Shown here in pieces: positions 6,613 through 15,590 of a stretch of DNA of 41,967 nt; position 1 is the stretch's first letter, and each line of letters begins with the position of its first letter. A program made the translations under genes and the position numbers. The notes under the pieces are model-generated. The model did no database searches. It saw only the letters and a list, made by a program, of their open reading frames with translations, and was not told where the DNA came from. The stretch comes from Symbiobacteriaceae bacterium (GTDB lineage: Bacteria > Bacillota > Sulfobacillia > Symbiobacteriales > Symbiobacteriaceae). The stretch lies in contig JARBUG010000032.1 in assembly GCA_029239785.1 (NCBI GenBank), positions 1 to 41,967 of the forward strand, in the 5' to 3' direction.

Positions 6613-8340
6613 CTACACCCCAGGCGCTACGACCGGCTGTGCGGAGGCATCAGCCGACGCCTCCTCGGTCTGCTCCTCGAACTGGAGCCGCCACAGCTTG
6701 TAGTACAAGCCCTGCTTCTCCAGCAGTTCGGCATGTGTCCCTCGCTCCCGAATCTTGCCCTTATGCAGCACAATAATCTGATCCGCATGCTGAATGGTCG
6801 ACAGCCGGTGCGCCACGATAAAGGTGGTCCGCCCCTTCGTCAGCGTCCGCAGCGCCCGCTGGATCACGGCTTCGGTCTCTGAGTCGATCGAAGCCGTCGC
6901 TTCGTCTAGAATCAGAATGGCCGGGTCAAAGGCCAGCGCCCGGGCGAAGCTGATCAACTGCCGCTGGCCGGCCGAAAGCGTAGCGCCCCGTTCGACCACC
7001 GGCTCCTCATACCCGCCGGGCAGGTTGCGAACAAACCGGTCCGCCTCCACAGCCCGAGCTGCGGCGATCACCTGTTCATCGGTAATCGCTTCGTTGCCCA
7101 GCCGGATGTTCGACTTGATGTCGCCCGTAAACAGGAAGACATCCTGCGCCACCAGACCCACGTTACGACGCAGGTCCGTCTGGGCCAACTGCTTGACGTT
7201 ATTGCCGTCAATCAGCACTTCGCCCTTCTGCACATCGTAGAAGCGAGAGAGCAGGTTGATGATTGAGGATTTACCGGCGCCGGTATGCCCCACAAACGCG
7301 ATCGTCTCACCGGGCTTCGCTGAAAAGGAGACATCCCGCAGGACCCATTCCTCGTTCTCATAGGCGAACCAGACGTTCTTGAACTCGACTTCGCCCGTTA
7401 CCCGGCTGATGGGCTTGGCATCTGGCGCATCCACAATGGCAGGCTCCGTATCAAGCAGTTTGAACATCCGCTCCGACGAGGCCATGGCGCTCTGCATGAT
7501 GTTGAATTTTTCGGCCAGCTGCATCAGCGGTTCAAAGAACCGGCGAATCAGCGAGACGAAAATCCAGAGCACGCCGAAGGAGATATCACCGGCGATGGCA
7601 GCGACGCCGCCGTACCAGAGCAACAGGGCGATCGCCACGTTGGCCAGGAAGTCGAGAATCGGGCGGAAGACGGCAAAGACCATCAACTGCGCCCATGAGG
7701 CGGTGAAATACCCGTCGTTCTCATGCTTGAACTCGTCATATGTCTTCTTTTCACGGACGAAGAGCTGGACCACCTTCATGCCGTTGATATGCTCGGCCAG
7801 GAAGGCGTTAATGCGGGCCAGACGGGTGCGGACCTCACGGGTGGCATCCCGCGCCTTGCGCATGTAGTGGCGGGAGTAGACCGCTTCGGTGTCGTTGGTA
7901 ACCCGGGTGACCAGGCGCCCGGCCGGGTTGGAGTCAAAGAACTTCAGGTGCAGCCGTTGCAGATGCCCGAAGACCTGCTTGCGGATGGTGTAGATGATGC
8001 GCTGGCCCGTGTAGTTGAGTAACTGCGCCTGCCCGTACATGATCAGGACGCCGGTGACCAGCGTGCCAATTAGGAGCATGGCCAGCCGAATCAGGCCGGC
8101 CTTGGCCTCAGGGGCGAAGGCTGCGACCTCTGCCGCCGTCTTTCCTTCGGTGGAGAGGTAGGTGTCCATGGCGGTCTTGAGGATGACGTCGCGCGCCAGT
8201 TCCAGACCAACCGTAATGCCCAGCAGCGCGACGCACAGGAGCAGCGACTTCCAATAGGGCTTGGCGTAGCTCAGGAGCCGGCCCATCAGTTTCGCATCGT
8301 ATGATTTCTCGAGCTCTTCCTCTTGGCGGAAATCGCTCAT
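6613..8340 (-). CDS. ABC exporter subunit, YheH/BmrD type, lacking TM helices 3-4
   Basis: The 575-residue half-transporter fuses a membrane domain and a nucleotide-binding domain. The ATPase is intact: Walker A GHTGAGKSS (351-359), Q-loop LVAQD, Walker B ILILDE with catalytic E480, switch AHRLS. Its signature is LSAGQ (455-459), not LSGGQ, the usual degenerate signature of the 'second' subunit in heterodimeric exporters. The membrane domain is odd: TM1 (about 31-48) and TM2 (82-103) are present, then NPAGRLVTRVTNDTEA (138-153) joins straight to VYSRHYMRKARDATREV; family members carry about 50-60 more residues here, with TM3 and TM4. TM5 (221-243) and TM6 (247-268) follow. AAAGGAGG precedes the ATG; the partner gene ends 23 bases upstream. 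Confidence 0.88.
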   Translation of the reverse strand: MSDFRQEEELEKSYDAKLMGRLLSYAKPYWKSLLLCVALLGITVGLELARDVILKTAMDTYLSTEGKTAAEVAAFAPEAKAGLIRLAMLLIGTLVTGVLIMYGQAQLLNYTGQRIIYTIRKQVFGHLQRLHLKFFDSNPAGRLVTRVTNDTEAVYSRHYMRKARDATREVRTRLARINAFLAEHINGMKVVQLFVREKKTYDEFKHENDGYFTASWAQLMVFAVFRPILDFLANVAIALLLWYGGVAAIAGDISFGVLWIFVSLIRRFFEPLMQLAEKFNIMQSAMASSERMFKLLDTEPAIVDAPDAKPISRVTGEVEFKNVWFAYENEEWVLRDVSFSAKPGETIAFVGHTGAGKSSIINLLSRFYDVQKGEVLIDGNNVKQLAQTDLRRNVGLVAQDVFLFTGDIKSNIRLGNEAITDEQVIAAARAVEADRFVRNLPGGYEEPVVERGATLSAGQRQLISFARALAFDPAILILDEATASIDSETEAVIQRALRTLTKGRTTFIVAHRLSTIQHADQIIVLHKGKIRERGTHAELLEKQGLYYKLWRLQFEEQTEEASADASAQPVVAPGV

Positions 8341-8363
8341 AGGAACCTCCTTTAAGTTAACCC

Positions 8364-10121
8364 CTACTCGGCGTTGGCGATCGCTTCTTCGAGCTGCTGG
8401 CGCTGGTAGGTCCGGAAGTACCGTCCCCCCAGGGCGATCAGGTCATCATGCGTGCCGGATTCCACAATTTCGCCGTTCTCCAGCACGATGATCAGGTCGG
8501 CCGCCTTGACGGCCGCCACCCGGTGCGAAATGACCACGGTGGTCCGTTCCTTCATAACCGGCCGCAGTCCGCCGAGAATCCGCTGTTCGGTGTTGGTGTC
8601 GACGGCCGAGAGGCAGTCGTCCAGCACGAGAATCGGGGCGTTTTTCAACACTGCCCGGCTCAGGCCGACCCGTTGCCGCTGGCCGCCCGAGAGCGTAACG
8701 CCGCGCTCGCCGACCATGGTCTCGTAGCCTTCGGGCAGGAACTCGAGAATATCCTGCTCGACCTGGGCGGTCTGAGCGGCGCCCCGAACCTGCGTTTCCG
8801 TCCAGTCGCCGGGGGCAAAGGCGATGTTCTCGCCGACGGTGCGGGAGAAGAGGAAGGACTCCTGAGGCACAAAGGCGATGGCCTTGCGCACCTGATCGAG
8901 CGGCAGGTCGAGCACGTCGACGCTGTCGATGAAGATGGTGCCCCGGGGTGGGTTGAAGACCCGGGCCAGCAGCGAGACCAGTGTCGACTTGCCGCTGCCC
9001 GTCCGCCCGATGATGCCCAGGGTCTGGCCGGGCCGGATGGTGACGGTCAGGTCCTTGAGCGCCGGGCGCTTCTTGTCGGGGTAGTGGAAGGTAAGCCCCT
9101 TGATTTCAATACTCCCCTGAATCTGGTCGACTTTGACCGGGTGCGCCGTGGTGGCCACGGCCGGCTCGGTCAGCAGCACGGTCTGGATGCGGTCGTACGA
9201 CGAGAAGCCCCGCTGCACGATGTTGACCACCCAGCCCATGGCCATCATCGGCCAGATCATCAGGTTGATGTATTGAATGAGGGAGACGAAGTTGCCGAAG
9301 GAGATGGTGCCGTCAATGACCGCCCGGCCCGGGAAGATGAGCGCCAGCACGAAGCAGGCGCCGGCCAGCAGGTGGATGGTCGGGTCGATCGCACCGCCGA
9401 TGCGGACCATCGACATGAAGCGGGCGACATAGGTCTTGTTAGCTTCGTCGAACTTGCGCATCTCCTCGGCTTCCTGGCCGAAGGCCTTGACGACCCGGGT
9501 GCCGGAGATGTTCTCCTGCACGACGTCGGAGATTTTCCCGAACTGGTCCTGCACGGCACGGGAGCGAACGAAGATGAACTTGCCGAAAAAGGAGGCTGCA
9601 GCGGCCAGGAACGGGAGGGGCAGCAGCGCCAGCAGCGAGAGCTTCCAGCCGATGGTCAGCACCATGGCGGTGACCGTCAGCAGGGTCGATGAGAGCGCAT
9701 CGGCCGTCATGAGCACACCTTCGCCTGCGATGCCGCGAATCGCCTGCAGGTCGTTGGTGGCCATGGCCATGAGGTCGCCAGTCTTGTGGGTGTGGTAGAA
9801 GGAGGCCGGGAGCTTTTCCAGGTGCGAGAAGAGCCGGTCCCGGAAGTCCTGTTCGACCATGCGGGCAGTGCCGAATACGAAGATGCGCCAGACGAACCGG
9901 AACAGGGCGAGCACGGCGATGGTGCCCAGCAGGATGGCGACGTAGATTCCGATGTCCGAAGGGGTCAGGGTCTTGGCATCGAGTTCGTCGAAGAAGTTGC
10001 CGGTCAGCTTGGGGGTCACCTGTTGGAGCAGGGCGGTCACAAAGAGGGCTCCGACGCCGGCGATGTACCGCTTCTTGTACTTGGCCAGGGCTCCGATCAG
10101 GGACTGATTGGGAGTGGACAT
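8364..10121 (-). CDS. ABC exporter subunit, YheI/BmrC type (degenerate catalytic site)
   Basis: The 585-residue half-transporter has six membrane segments (about 20-320) and an ATPase with Walker A GRTGSGKST (372-380), signature LSGGQRQ (477-483), Walker B ILVLDD and switch SHRVA. The residue after Walker B is Asp (D502) where catalytic Glu is usual. Together with the LSAGQ signature of the neighbour this gives one working and one non-hydrolysing site, the pattern of BmrCD/TM287-288 multidrug exporters. The partner is the gene at 6613-8340. ATG 10121 is preferred over the in-frame ATG at 10133, since GGAGGT lies five bases before it. Substrate presumably lipophilic drugs or peptides; unproven. 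Confidence 0.9.
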   Translation of the reverse strand: MSTPNQSLIGALAKYKKRYIAGVGALFVTALLQQVTPKLTGNFFDELDAKTLTPSDIGIYVAILLGTIAVLALFRFVWRIFVFGTARMVEQDFRDRLFSHLEKLPASFYHTHKTGDLMAMATNDLQAIRGIAGEGVLMTADALSSTLLTVTAMVLTIGWKLSLLALLPLPFLAAAASFFGKFIFVRSRAVQDQFGKISDVVQENISGTRVVKAFGQEAEEMRKFDEANKTYVARFMSMVRIGGAIDPTIHLLAGACFVLALIFPGRAVIDGTISFGNFVSLIQYINLMIWPMMAMGWVVNIVQRGFSSYDRIQTVLLTEPAVATTAHPVKVDQIQGSIEIKGLTFHYPDKKRPALKDLTVTIRPGQTLGIIGRTGSGKSTLVSLLARVFNPPRGTIFIDSVDVLDLPLDQVRKAIAFVPQESFLFSRTVGENIAFAPGDWTETQVRGAAQTAQVEQDILEFLPEGYETMVGERGVTLSGGQRQRVGLSRAVLKNAPILVLDDCLSAVDTNTEQRILGGLRPVMKERTTVVISHRVAAVKAADLIIVLENGEIVESGTHDDLIALGGRYFRTYQRQQLEEAIANAE

Positions 10122-10159
10122 AGGCACCTCCATCCTTGGCGCTTGGGGGCTGAAAAGAA

Positions 10160-10190
10160 CTTCGCCGGGTAAGTAATTTGCCCGGCGAAG
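10160..10190 (-). terminator. Perfect 10-bp hairpin, probable terminator of the helicase gene
   Basis: CTTCGCCGGG and CCCGGCGAAG pair perfectly around 11 bases; on the minus strand TTCTTTTC follows. A second, smaller hairpin (CGAAGGA-5 nt-TCCTTCG) lies at 10199-10217. Both sit between the helicase stop (10265) and the exporter start (10121). Confidence 0.6.
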
Positions 10191-10264
10191 ATATGTGACG
10201 AAGGAACTAGTCCTTCGGTTCCGCCTGTAATGAAAAATTCTATGGGGAGGGAGCTTTTTTCAGT

Positions 10265-13200
10265 TCACTTGTAGAGCACCAGGCCTTTCGGTGTCCGCTC
10301 GAAGCCGATTTGCTGGAGTAGGGCGGCCGCTGGCGCGTCTTGGATTGGGGTGTCGCCCCAGGACTCGACGTCGATCCGGCGGGGGGCGCCGGGGCCGGCC
10401 AGCAGGCTCTTCACGCTGCCCAGGGCGGCGAAGAGCCGGTCCTGCGGCAGGTCGGGGGTGAGGGGCGAGATGCGCTTGCCGCTGGCTTCAATGGCCAGGA
10501 CGGGGCGCCCGTCTTCGAGGACCAGGTAGGAGCGGGTCCCACGGCCGGCGCCCGGAAGGATGGAGCCGTAGGGGTTCCCCGGGTCGCAGGCGGCGACCAG
10601 TCGGGTGGTGGGGCCGGGGGCCGGGGCATCGCCCCCGCCGTCGCGGGCCGCCCTGAGCTTTTCGACCGCCTCGGGCAGGGCGAACTGGGCGCCCGATAGG
10701 TCCCGAATGAAGTATCCCTGCCGGACCAGGCCCCGCATCTCCATGTGCTTAAGCGTGGCGAGCACTTCGCTCCAAGTGAGCGGGCCATCTTCGGACTGAA
10801 CGGCTTCGCGGGTGACGACGCCATACCGGTCAAGCAGAATCCGGGTGTAGGCCTCAGCCGGGCTGGCCGGGGGCCCGCCCTGGGCGCCGGCCCCGGGCGC
10901 CCGCAGCAGCCGGGCCGTCAGCGACCAGCGCCCCGTGCCGCCCTGCAGCCCCACCGGGCGCCCCCGTTGCGCCGCTGCCTTGCCCGCCCGCATCACCTGG
11001 CGGACCGGGGCAAAGGTATCGTTCGTAACCTGGCCCAGCCAGGCCAGTTCCCACAGCGTATCCAGGGCCTGGGAGGGGCCAAGGCCGGCGCCACGGGCCA
11101 CGCCGCCCAGGAAATCAGCCCCCGAGGCCTCCAGCACCGCGAGTACCTTCCGCTGCTCCGGCGTAAGCGGCTCAGCGGCCGCCCCACCGAACCGGGCTGA
11201 AAACGCGTGCAGCGTCTCCGGCAGGTAGAAGGCCAACTTCCCCCCGGCCATGCCCGCCCAGTGCAGTTCGCCCATGGCGAGCATCTGGTCCAGCCAGAGC
11301 GGCTGGTACCCCGGCACCCGGGCAGGCAATACATCGCGCTCCCAGGCCTCGGCTGGCAGGGGCACGCCCTGCAGATGGGCCAGCGCCTTCCTGAGCGCAT
11401 GGGGCACGCCGCTCGTTTTCGCCCCGGCGCCCTTCGCCCCCAGGCCCTGCCAGTCCAGCAGGAAGCGGGCGAAGGCGGCGCCGTCCACAGGCTCCACCTC
11501 GCGCCGCAGCAACGACAACGTCTGCCGGTGCACCTGCTGGAGCACCTCAGTGTCGCAGAACTCCCGGGACGTAACGCCCCGGGTATACTCGCCCGCGGCC
11601 AAAATGCCCTCAGCCCGCAGCACATCAAGGTACCGCAGCACCGTCTCTCGGTCGTAGCCGTACCGCTGCACCAAGTCCTCAGTCACAAACGGCCCGTGAT
11701 TTCGGGCATACCGCCGTATGACGGCGCCAGCGTGGCCGGTCAGGTCGCCATACATGCCGAGGTCATCGGCGGAAATCCAGCGCGGTTCACCGGCCACGGC
11801 AACCTGCTTCACCCGGCCCTTCAACTCCGTCAGCCACTCGAACTGAACGCCCCGGGTCTCCAGTTCTCGCCAGGAAAGGTCGCCCAGCCGTCGCAGCATA
11901 TCGTCCGTTTCATTCGCGTTTCGCGGGTGCCACTCAGGCTCAAGCCGCTGCAGCCTGGCGCCCACCGCATTAATGGCCCGGGGGTCCAGCAGGTCCCGCA
12001 GCGACTCGGAACCAAGCACTTCCTTTAACAAGTCGCGGTTCATCTGCAGCAGAGCGCTCCGGCGCTCCGCCCGGGGCGTCTCGCCTTCGTACATGTACGC
12101 CCCGACCAGGTTCATCAAAAACGCGGCCGCAAAGGGCGACGGTGCATCCGTCTCCATCACCCGCACGTCGATTTCGCCGGCAGTCAGACCCGACAGCACC
12201 TGGCGCAGTCCCTCCATGTCCAGCACGTCGCGCAAGACCTCGCGGTACGTCTCCAGCACCACCGGGAAGGAATCATAGCGCCGGGCCACCTGAAGCAAAT
12301 CGGCTGCCCGCAGCCGCTGGAGCCAGAAGGGCTGGCGGCGCCCCGGCTGGGGGCGCGGCAGCACCAGCGCCCGGCCCGCGTTCATGCGGAAATAGGCCCC
12401 GAAGACGGCGGTATTGCCCACCTCCTGGAGCAGCATCTCTTCTGCCTCCGCCGGGTCTGCCTGGAGCATCCGCTCAATCGGGGGCGGCGCATCGGCGCCG
12501 GGCAGGCGAATGTGAATGCCGTCGTCGCTGTGGAACATCTCTGCCTCGATGCCCAGCAGGTCACGGAGCCGCCGCTTCATCACCATCGACCAGGCAAGGT
12601 TCACGCGCCCACCAAAGGGCGAATGGATTACCACACGTCGGTCGCCCAGCTCATCAAAGTAATACTCGACACTGATCTGCCGGTCGTGGGGGAGGGCGCC
12701 CGTCGCCTCCACCTGGTCGACCAGGTACTGCCGCAGGTTCCAGGCCGCCCGCTCATCCAGGCAGCACTCTTCCTCCAGCCACCGGAGCAGGTGCGGATCA
12801 TCCAGCCTGCCTCCGACCTCGCGAATGAACGCGCCCAACTGGCGGCCCATTTCATAGGGCCGGCCCAGACCGTCGCCTTTCCAGAACGGCGCACGGGGAA
12901 TGGTGCCAAACGCTTCGCTGACCGTAACCCTGTCATGCTCGATTGTCTCGATTTTCCAGCTCGCCGTGCCGAGTTGGAACGTATCGCCAACCCGCGACTC
13001 GTAGACCATCTCTTCATCGAGCTCGCCCAGTTTGACCGTGGTGCCGCGAATGTAAACGCCATAGTAGCCGCGGTCCGGAATCGTGCCGCCGGAGCGGATC
13101 GCCGTATGCTTGGCGCCTTCCCGCCCCTGAATCAGGTTCTCTTCTCGATCCCAGACGATGCGGGGGCGCAGCTCCCGGAACTCTTCGGAGGGGTAACGCC

Positions 13201-14566
13201 CCGACAGCATCTCCAGGACAGAGTTGAGCTGGCGTTCTGACAGGTCACGGTAGCAATAGCTGCGGCGCAGCAGCGCCAGCAGGTCATCTACCTTCCAGTC
13301 ATCCACCGCGGCCATGGCCGTGATTTGCTGGGCAAGCACGTCCAGGGCGCCCGTGGGGACCCGAGTCTCTTCCACCTGCCCCAGCTTCATCTCCCGCACA
13401 ATGCAGGCCGTTTCCAGCAAATCGCCCCGCCACTTCGGAATCAGCCGGCCCTTGGAAGCCGCGCCGATCACGTGCCCCGCCCGGCCTACACGTTGCAGGC
13501 CCCGGGCGACGCTCTTGGGCGACTCGATCTGAACCACCAGATCAATGGCGCCTATATCGATACCCAGTTCAAGGGATGACGTCGCCACCAGACAGGGAAG
13601 GCGCCCTTCCTTGAGGTCGGCCTCCACCTTCGCCCGGACTTCCTTGCTGACAGAACCATGATGGCACTTGACCAGCTCGTACCCGGCATGATCGTTCAGG
13701 CGCCCCGTCAGCCGCTCGGCCAGCCCGCGCCCGTTCACAAAGATCAGCGTCGACTGGTGCTGGCTGATCAGTTCCAGCAACCGCGGGTAAATGGCCGCCC
13801 ACATGGAGTTCTCGGGCAGCGCCCGCATGTCTTCCAGGGGTACTTCGACCTTGAGGTCCAGTTGCTTACGGGTGCCTGTGTCGATGATTTCTACGCTGCG
13901 CCCCACGCCGCCCAGGTACCGGGCGATCTCCTCCAGCGGGCGCTGCGTGGCCGACAGCCCGATGCGGACCGGTGGCCTGGAGATCAGGGCCTCCAACCGC
14001 TCCAGCGACACGGAGAGATGAACCCCCCGCTTGGTGCCGCACATGGCGTGGATTTCATCGACGATGATGTAGCGCACAGTCCGGAAGATGGACCGGGCTT
14101 TGGAAGTCAACATTAAATAGAGGGATTCGGGCGTGGTAATGAGCACGTGCGGTGGGCGCCGCACCATGGCGGCCCGCTCCCGGGGCGGAGTGTCGCCCGT
14201 TCGCACCGCGGTTTTTAGCCGCGGCAGAGCCATGCCCATGGCCGCGGCCTTCGCCTCAATACCCCGGAGCGGGACCTCGAGGTTGCGGTACACATCGTTG
14301 TTGAGCGCCTTAAGGGGCGAAATGTAGAGGACCTGCACACCCGAGGGCTGCTCTTCGCAGTCATGGTAGAGTTGGTCGAGGCACTTGAGGAAGGCGGCCA
14401 GCGTTTTGCCCGAGCCGGTGGGTGCGAGAATCAGGGCGTTTTCACCGCGCGCAATGACCGGCCAGCCTTGCGCCTGCGGCGGGCTGGGTTTGCCAAACGT
14501 CTCCTCGAACCAGGCTTTTACGACAGGATGAAAACCCTCCACCACCGGCGCCCCCTCTGTCTCCAT
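10265..14566 (-). CDS. lhr: Lhr-type ATP-dependent helicase
   Basis: The 1433-residue protein has the architecture and length of Lhr large helicases. Superfamily 2 motifs are complete: motif I APTGSGKT (48-55), motif Ia SPLKALN, motif II DEIH (170-173), motif III SAT (205-207), motif IV region LIFVNGR, HHGS near 302, motif V ATSSLELGIDIG, motif VI QRVGRAGH (358-365). A winged helix and the long Lhr C-terminal region follow. Family knowledge: 3'-to-5' translocase on single-stranded DNA linked to repair. ATG 14566 has a weak upstream GGGT; GTG codons 8-9 follow AGAGGGGG and are a possible alternative start. Single-gene unit, divergent from the Lrp-type regulator. Confidence 0.92.
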   Translation of the reverse strand: METEGAPVVEGFHPVVKAWFEETFGKPSPPQAQGWPVIARGENALILAPTGSGKTLAAFLKCLDQLYHDCEEQPSGVQVLYISPLKALNNDVYRNLEVPLRGIEAKAAAMGMALPRLKTAVRTGDTPPRERAAMVRRPPHVLITTPESLYLMLTSKARSIFRTVRYIIVDEIHAMCGTKRGVHLSVSLERLEALISRPPVRIGLSATQRPLEEIARYLGGVGRSVEIIDTGTRKQLDLKVEVPLEDMRALPENSMWAAIYPRLLELISQHQSTLIFVNGRGLAERLTGRLNDHAGYELVKCHHGSVSKEVRAKVEADLKEGRLPCLVATSSLELGIDIGAIDLVVQIESPKSVARGLQRVGRAGHVIGAASKGRLIPKWRGDLLETACIVREMKLGQVEETRVPTGALDVLAQQITAMAAVDDWKVDDLLALLRRSYCYRDLSERQLNSVLEMLSGRYPSEEFRELRPRIVWDREENLIQGREGAKHTAIRSGGTIPDRGYYGVYIRGTTVKLGELDEEMVYESRVGDTFQLGTASWKIETIEHDRVTVSEAFGTIPRAPFWKGDGLGRPYEMGRQLGAFIREVGGRLDDPHLLRWLEEECCLDERAAWNLRQYLVDQVEATGALPHDRQISVEYYFDELGDRRVVIHSPFGGRVNLAWSMVMKRRLRDLLGIEAEMFHSDDGIHIRLPGADAPPPIERMLQADPAEAEEMLLQEVGNTAVFGAYFRMNAGRALVLPRPQPGRRQPFWLQRLRAADLLQVARRYDSFPVVLETYREVLRDVLDMEGLRQVLSGLTAGEIDVRVMETDAPSPFAAAFLMNLVGAYMYEGETPRAERRSALLQMNRDLLKEVLGSESLRDLLDPRAINAVGARLQRLEPEWHPRNANETDDMLRRLGDLSWRELETRGVQFEWLTELKGRVKQVAVAGEPRWISADDLGMYGDLTGHAGAVIRRYARNHGPFVTEDLVQRYGYDRETVLRYLDVLRAEGILAAGEYTRGVTSREFCDTEVLQQVHRQTLSLLRREVEPVDGAAFARFLLDWQGLGAKGAGAKTSGVPHALRKALAHLQGVPLPAEAWERDVLPARVPGYQPLWLDQMLAMGELHWAGMAGGKLAFYLPETLHAFSARFGGAAAEPLTPEQRKVLAVLEASGADFLGGVARGAGLGPSQALDTLWELAWLGQVTNDTFAPVRQVMRAGKAAAQRGRPVGLQGGTGRWSLTARLLRAPGAGAQGGPPASPAEAYTRILLDRYGVVTREAVQSEDGPLTWSEVLATLKHMEMRGLVRQGYFIRDLSGAQFALPEAVEKLRAARDGGGDAPAPGPTTRLVAACDPGNPYGSILPGAGRGTRSYLVLEDGRPVLAIEASGKRISPLTPDLPQDRLFAALGSVKSLLAGPGAPRRIDVESWGDTPIQDAPAAALLQQIGFERTPKGLVLYK

Positions 14567-14609
14567 TTCGACCCAAACATATATTCGCCACTCGCTCGCA
14601 AGCCCCTGC

Positions 14610-14639
14610 TTGTATCCGAGGGCTTACATCGAGTAAAAT
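14610..14639 (+). promoter_or_regulatory. Candidate sigma-A promoter for the Lrp-type gene
   Basis: TTGTAT (14610-14615) and TAAAAT (14634-14639) are 18 bases apart in the gap between the divergent helicase and regulator genes, about 30 bases before the regulator start. Confidence 0.45.
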
Positions 14640-14670
14640 ACAGAAAATGACCCCATAACGAACTGGTGGT

Positions 14671-15147
14671 GTGACGGCCGTGGACGACGTCGATCTGTCA
14701 ATTATTCGACAGCTTTCAGCAAACAGCCGCATCTCCTGGGCTGACCTGGGCTCCGCCGTGGGCATTACCAGACAGACTGCTGCCGAGCGGGTGCAGAAAT
14801 TGGAGCAGGCCGGGGTTATTCGAAGCTATACCATCTCCATCGACGCCGAAGCGCTTGGCGCCGACCTGCTGGCCTTCGTCGCGATCAGCCTCGAACGGCC
14901 GGACCACTCGGAGCCCTTCCTGGCCGCGGTCTCCGCTATGCCCGAGGTGTTAGAGTGTCACCATGTGGCCGGCGAAGATTCATACCTGCTCAAAGTGCGT
15001 ACTGCCGGTACGGGCGGGCTCGAGAAACTCATCAGCCATCAGTTGCGGCGTATTCCGGGTGTGACCCGCACCCGCACCACTATCGTCCTCTCCTCATCCA
15101 AGGAGACGGCCATTCCGCCATTCCCCAGCGCTGAACCCGCAAAATGA
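14671..15147 (+). CDS. Lrp/AsnC-family transcriptional regulator
   Basis: The 158-residue product has the family's two parts: a winged helix-turn-helix (about 4-60; DVDLSIIRQLSANSRISWAD, then VGITRQTAAERVQKLEQAGVI) and the RAM ligand/oligomer domain (about 67-140; LLAFVAISLE, VLECHHVAGEDSYLLKV). Such proteins sense amino acids and bind DNA as octamers. The GTG at 14671 has only a GGTGG before it, and another GTG lies three codons later; both are plausible. Its stop overlaps the ATG of the next, broken gene (ATGA at 15144), so they form an operon ending at 15561-15590. Confidence 0.9.
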   Translation: MTAVDDVDLSIIRQLSANSRISWADLGSAVGITRQTAAERVQKLEQAGVIRSYTISIDAEALGADLLAFVAISLERPDHSEPFLAAVSAMPEVLECHHVAGEDSYLLKVRTAGTGGLEKLISHQLRRIPGVTRTRTTIVLSSSKETAIPPFPSAEPAK

Positions 15148-15551
15148 CACCCTCGCGACAGACTGCCCGCCCCCGGTTACCGGCGGGCTCTGTCTTGCGC
15201 CGCACCGATCTGGCCATCTATCTGCCCCGCACGCTCGGCGCCGGTCACCGCACCATTACAGATGCCCTGACCGGGTCGGCCTTCCTGCCCGCCATCGTGC
15301 CCCAGCCCGGGGCTTACGCCGTGGGCGGCATGGCCTCCATGATCGCCAGCGCCACCCACGCCCCGCGCCGGTCTTCAGCCAGCGGCTGGACCCCTGTTCC
15401 ATCGACACGCTCCACCTGCCTGAGCACGGCATGCTGCTCCCCTGGCAGGTGCGGGACCTGAAAAGTGATGCAGACCCACCGGCACGGCGGGCGCTCCTAC
15501 CCGACCGATATGGAGCCCGACGAACCCGAGGAACTGTATATGGAACGTTGA
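15144..15551 (+). pseudogene. Frameshift-disrupted gene translationally coupled to the Lrp-type regulator
   Basis: ATG 15144 overlaps the regulator stop and opens a frame with GC-rich third positions (...IYLPRTLGAGHRTITDALTG..., ...GGMASMIASATHA) up to about 15360. The signal then moves to another frame: VFSQRLDPCSIDTLHLPEHG, MLLPWQVRDLK to about 15455. After a stop in the first frame at 15459-15461 the coding look returns to that frame (GGRSYPTDMEPDEPEELYME) and ends at TGA 15549-15551, ten bases before a strong terminator. So one ~136-codon gene seems to carry two compensating frameshifts. They may be true decay or sequence errors. No family recognised; read literally, only a 105-residue product ends at 15461. 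Confidence 0.45.
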
Positions 15552-15560
15552 GCCGAAATG

Positions 15561-15590
15561 CGGCCCTGGCAGTGCGTCAGGGCCGTTTTT
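15561..15590 (+). terminator. Intrinsic terminator of the regulator operon
   Basis: The stem CGGCCCTG / CAGGGCCG (nine-base loop) is followed by TTTTT (15586-15590). It abuts the stop codon of the convergent ABC gene. Confidence 0.88.

Noticed and set aside
8448-9692. 414-codon plus-strand open frame opposite the ABC exporter
   Set aside because: Asp/Gly/His-rich shadow translation; the minus-strand gene has all ABC motifs.
13325-14116. Long plus-strand open frames opposite the helicase gene
   Set aside because: Mirror frames caused by high GC; they follow the codon pattern of the true gene and match no family.
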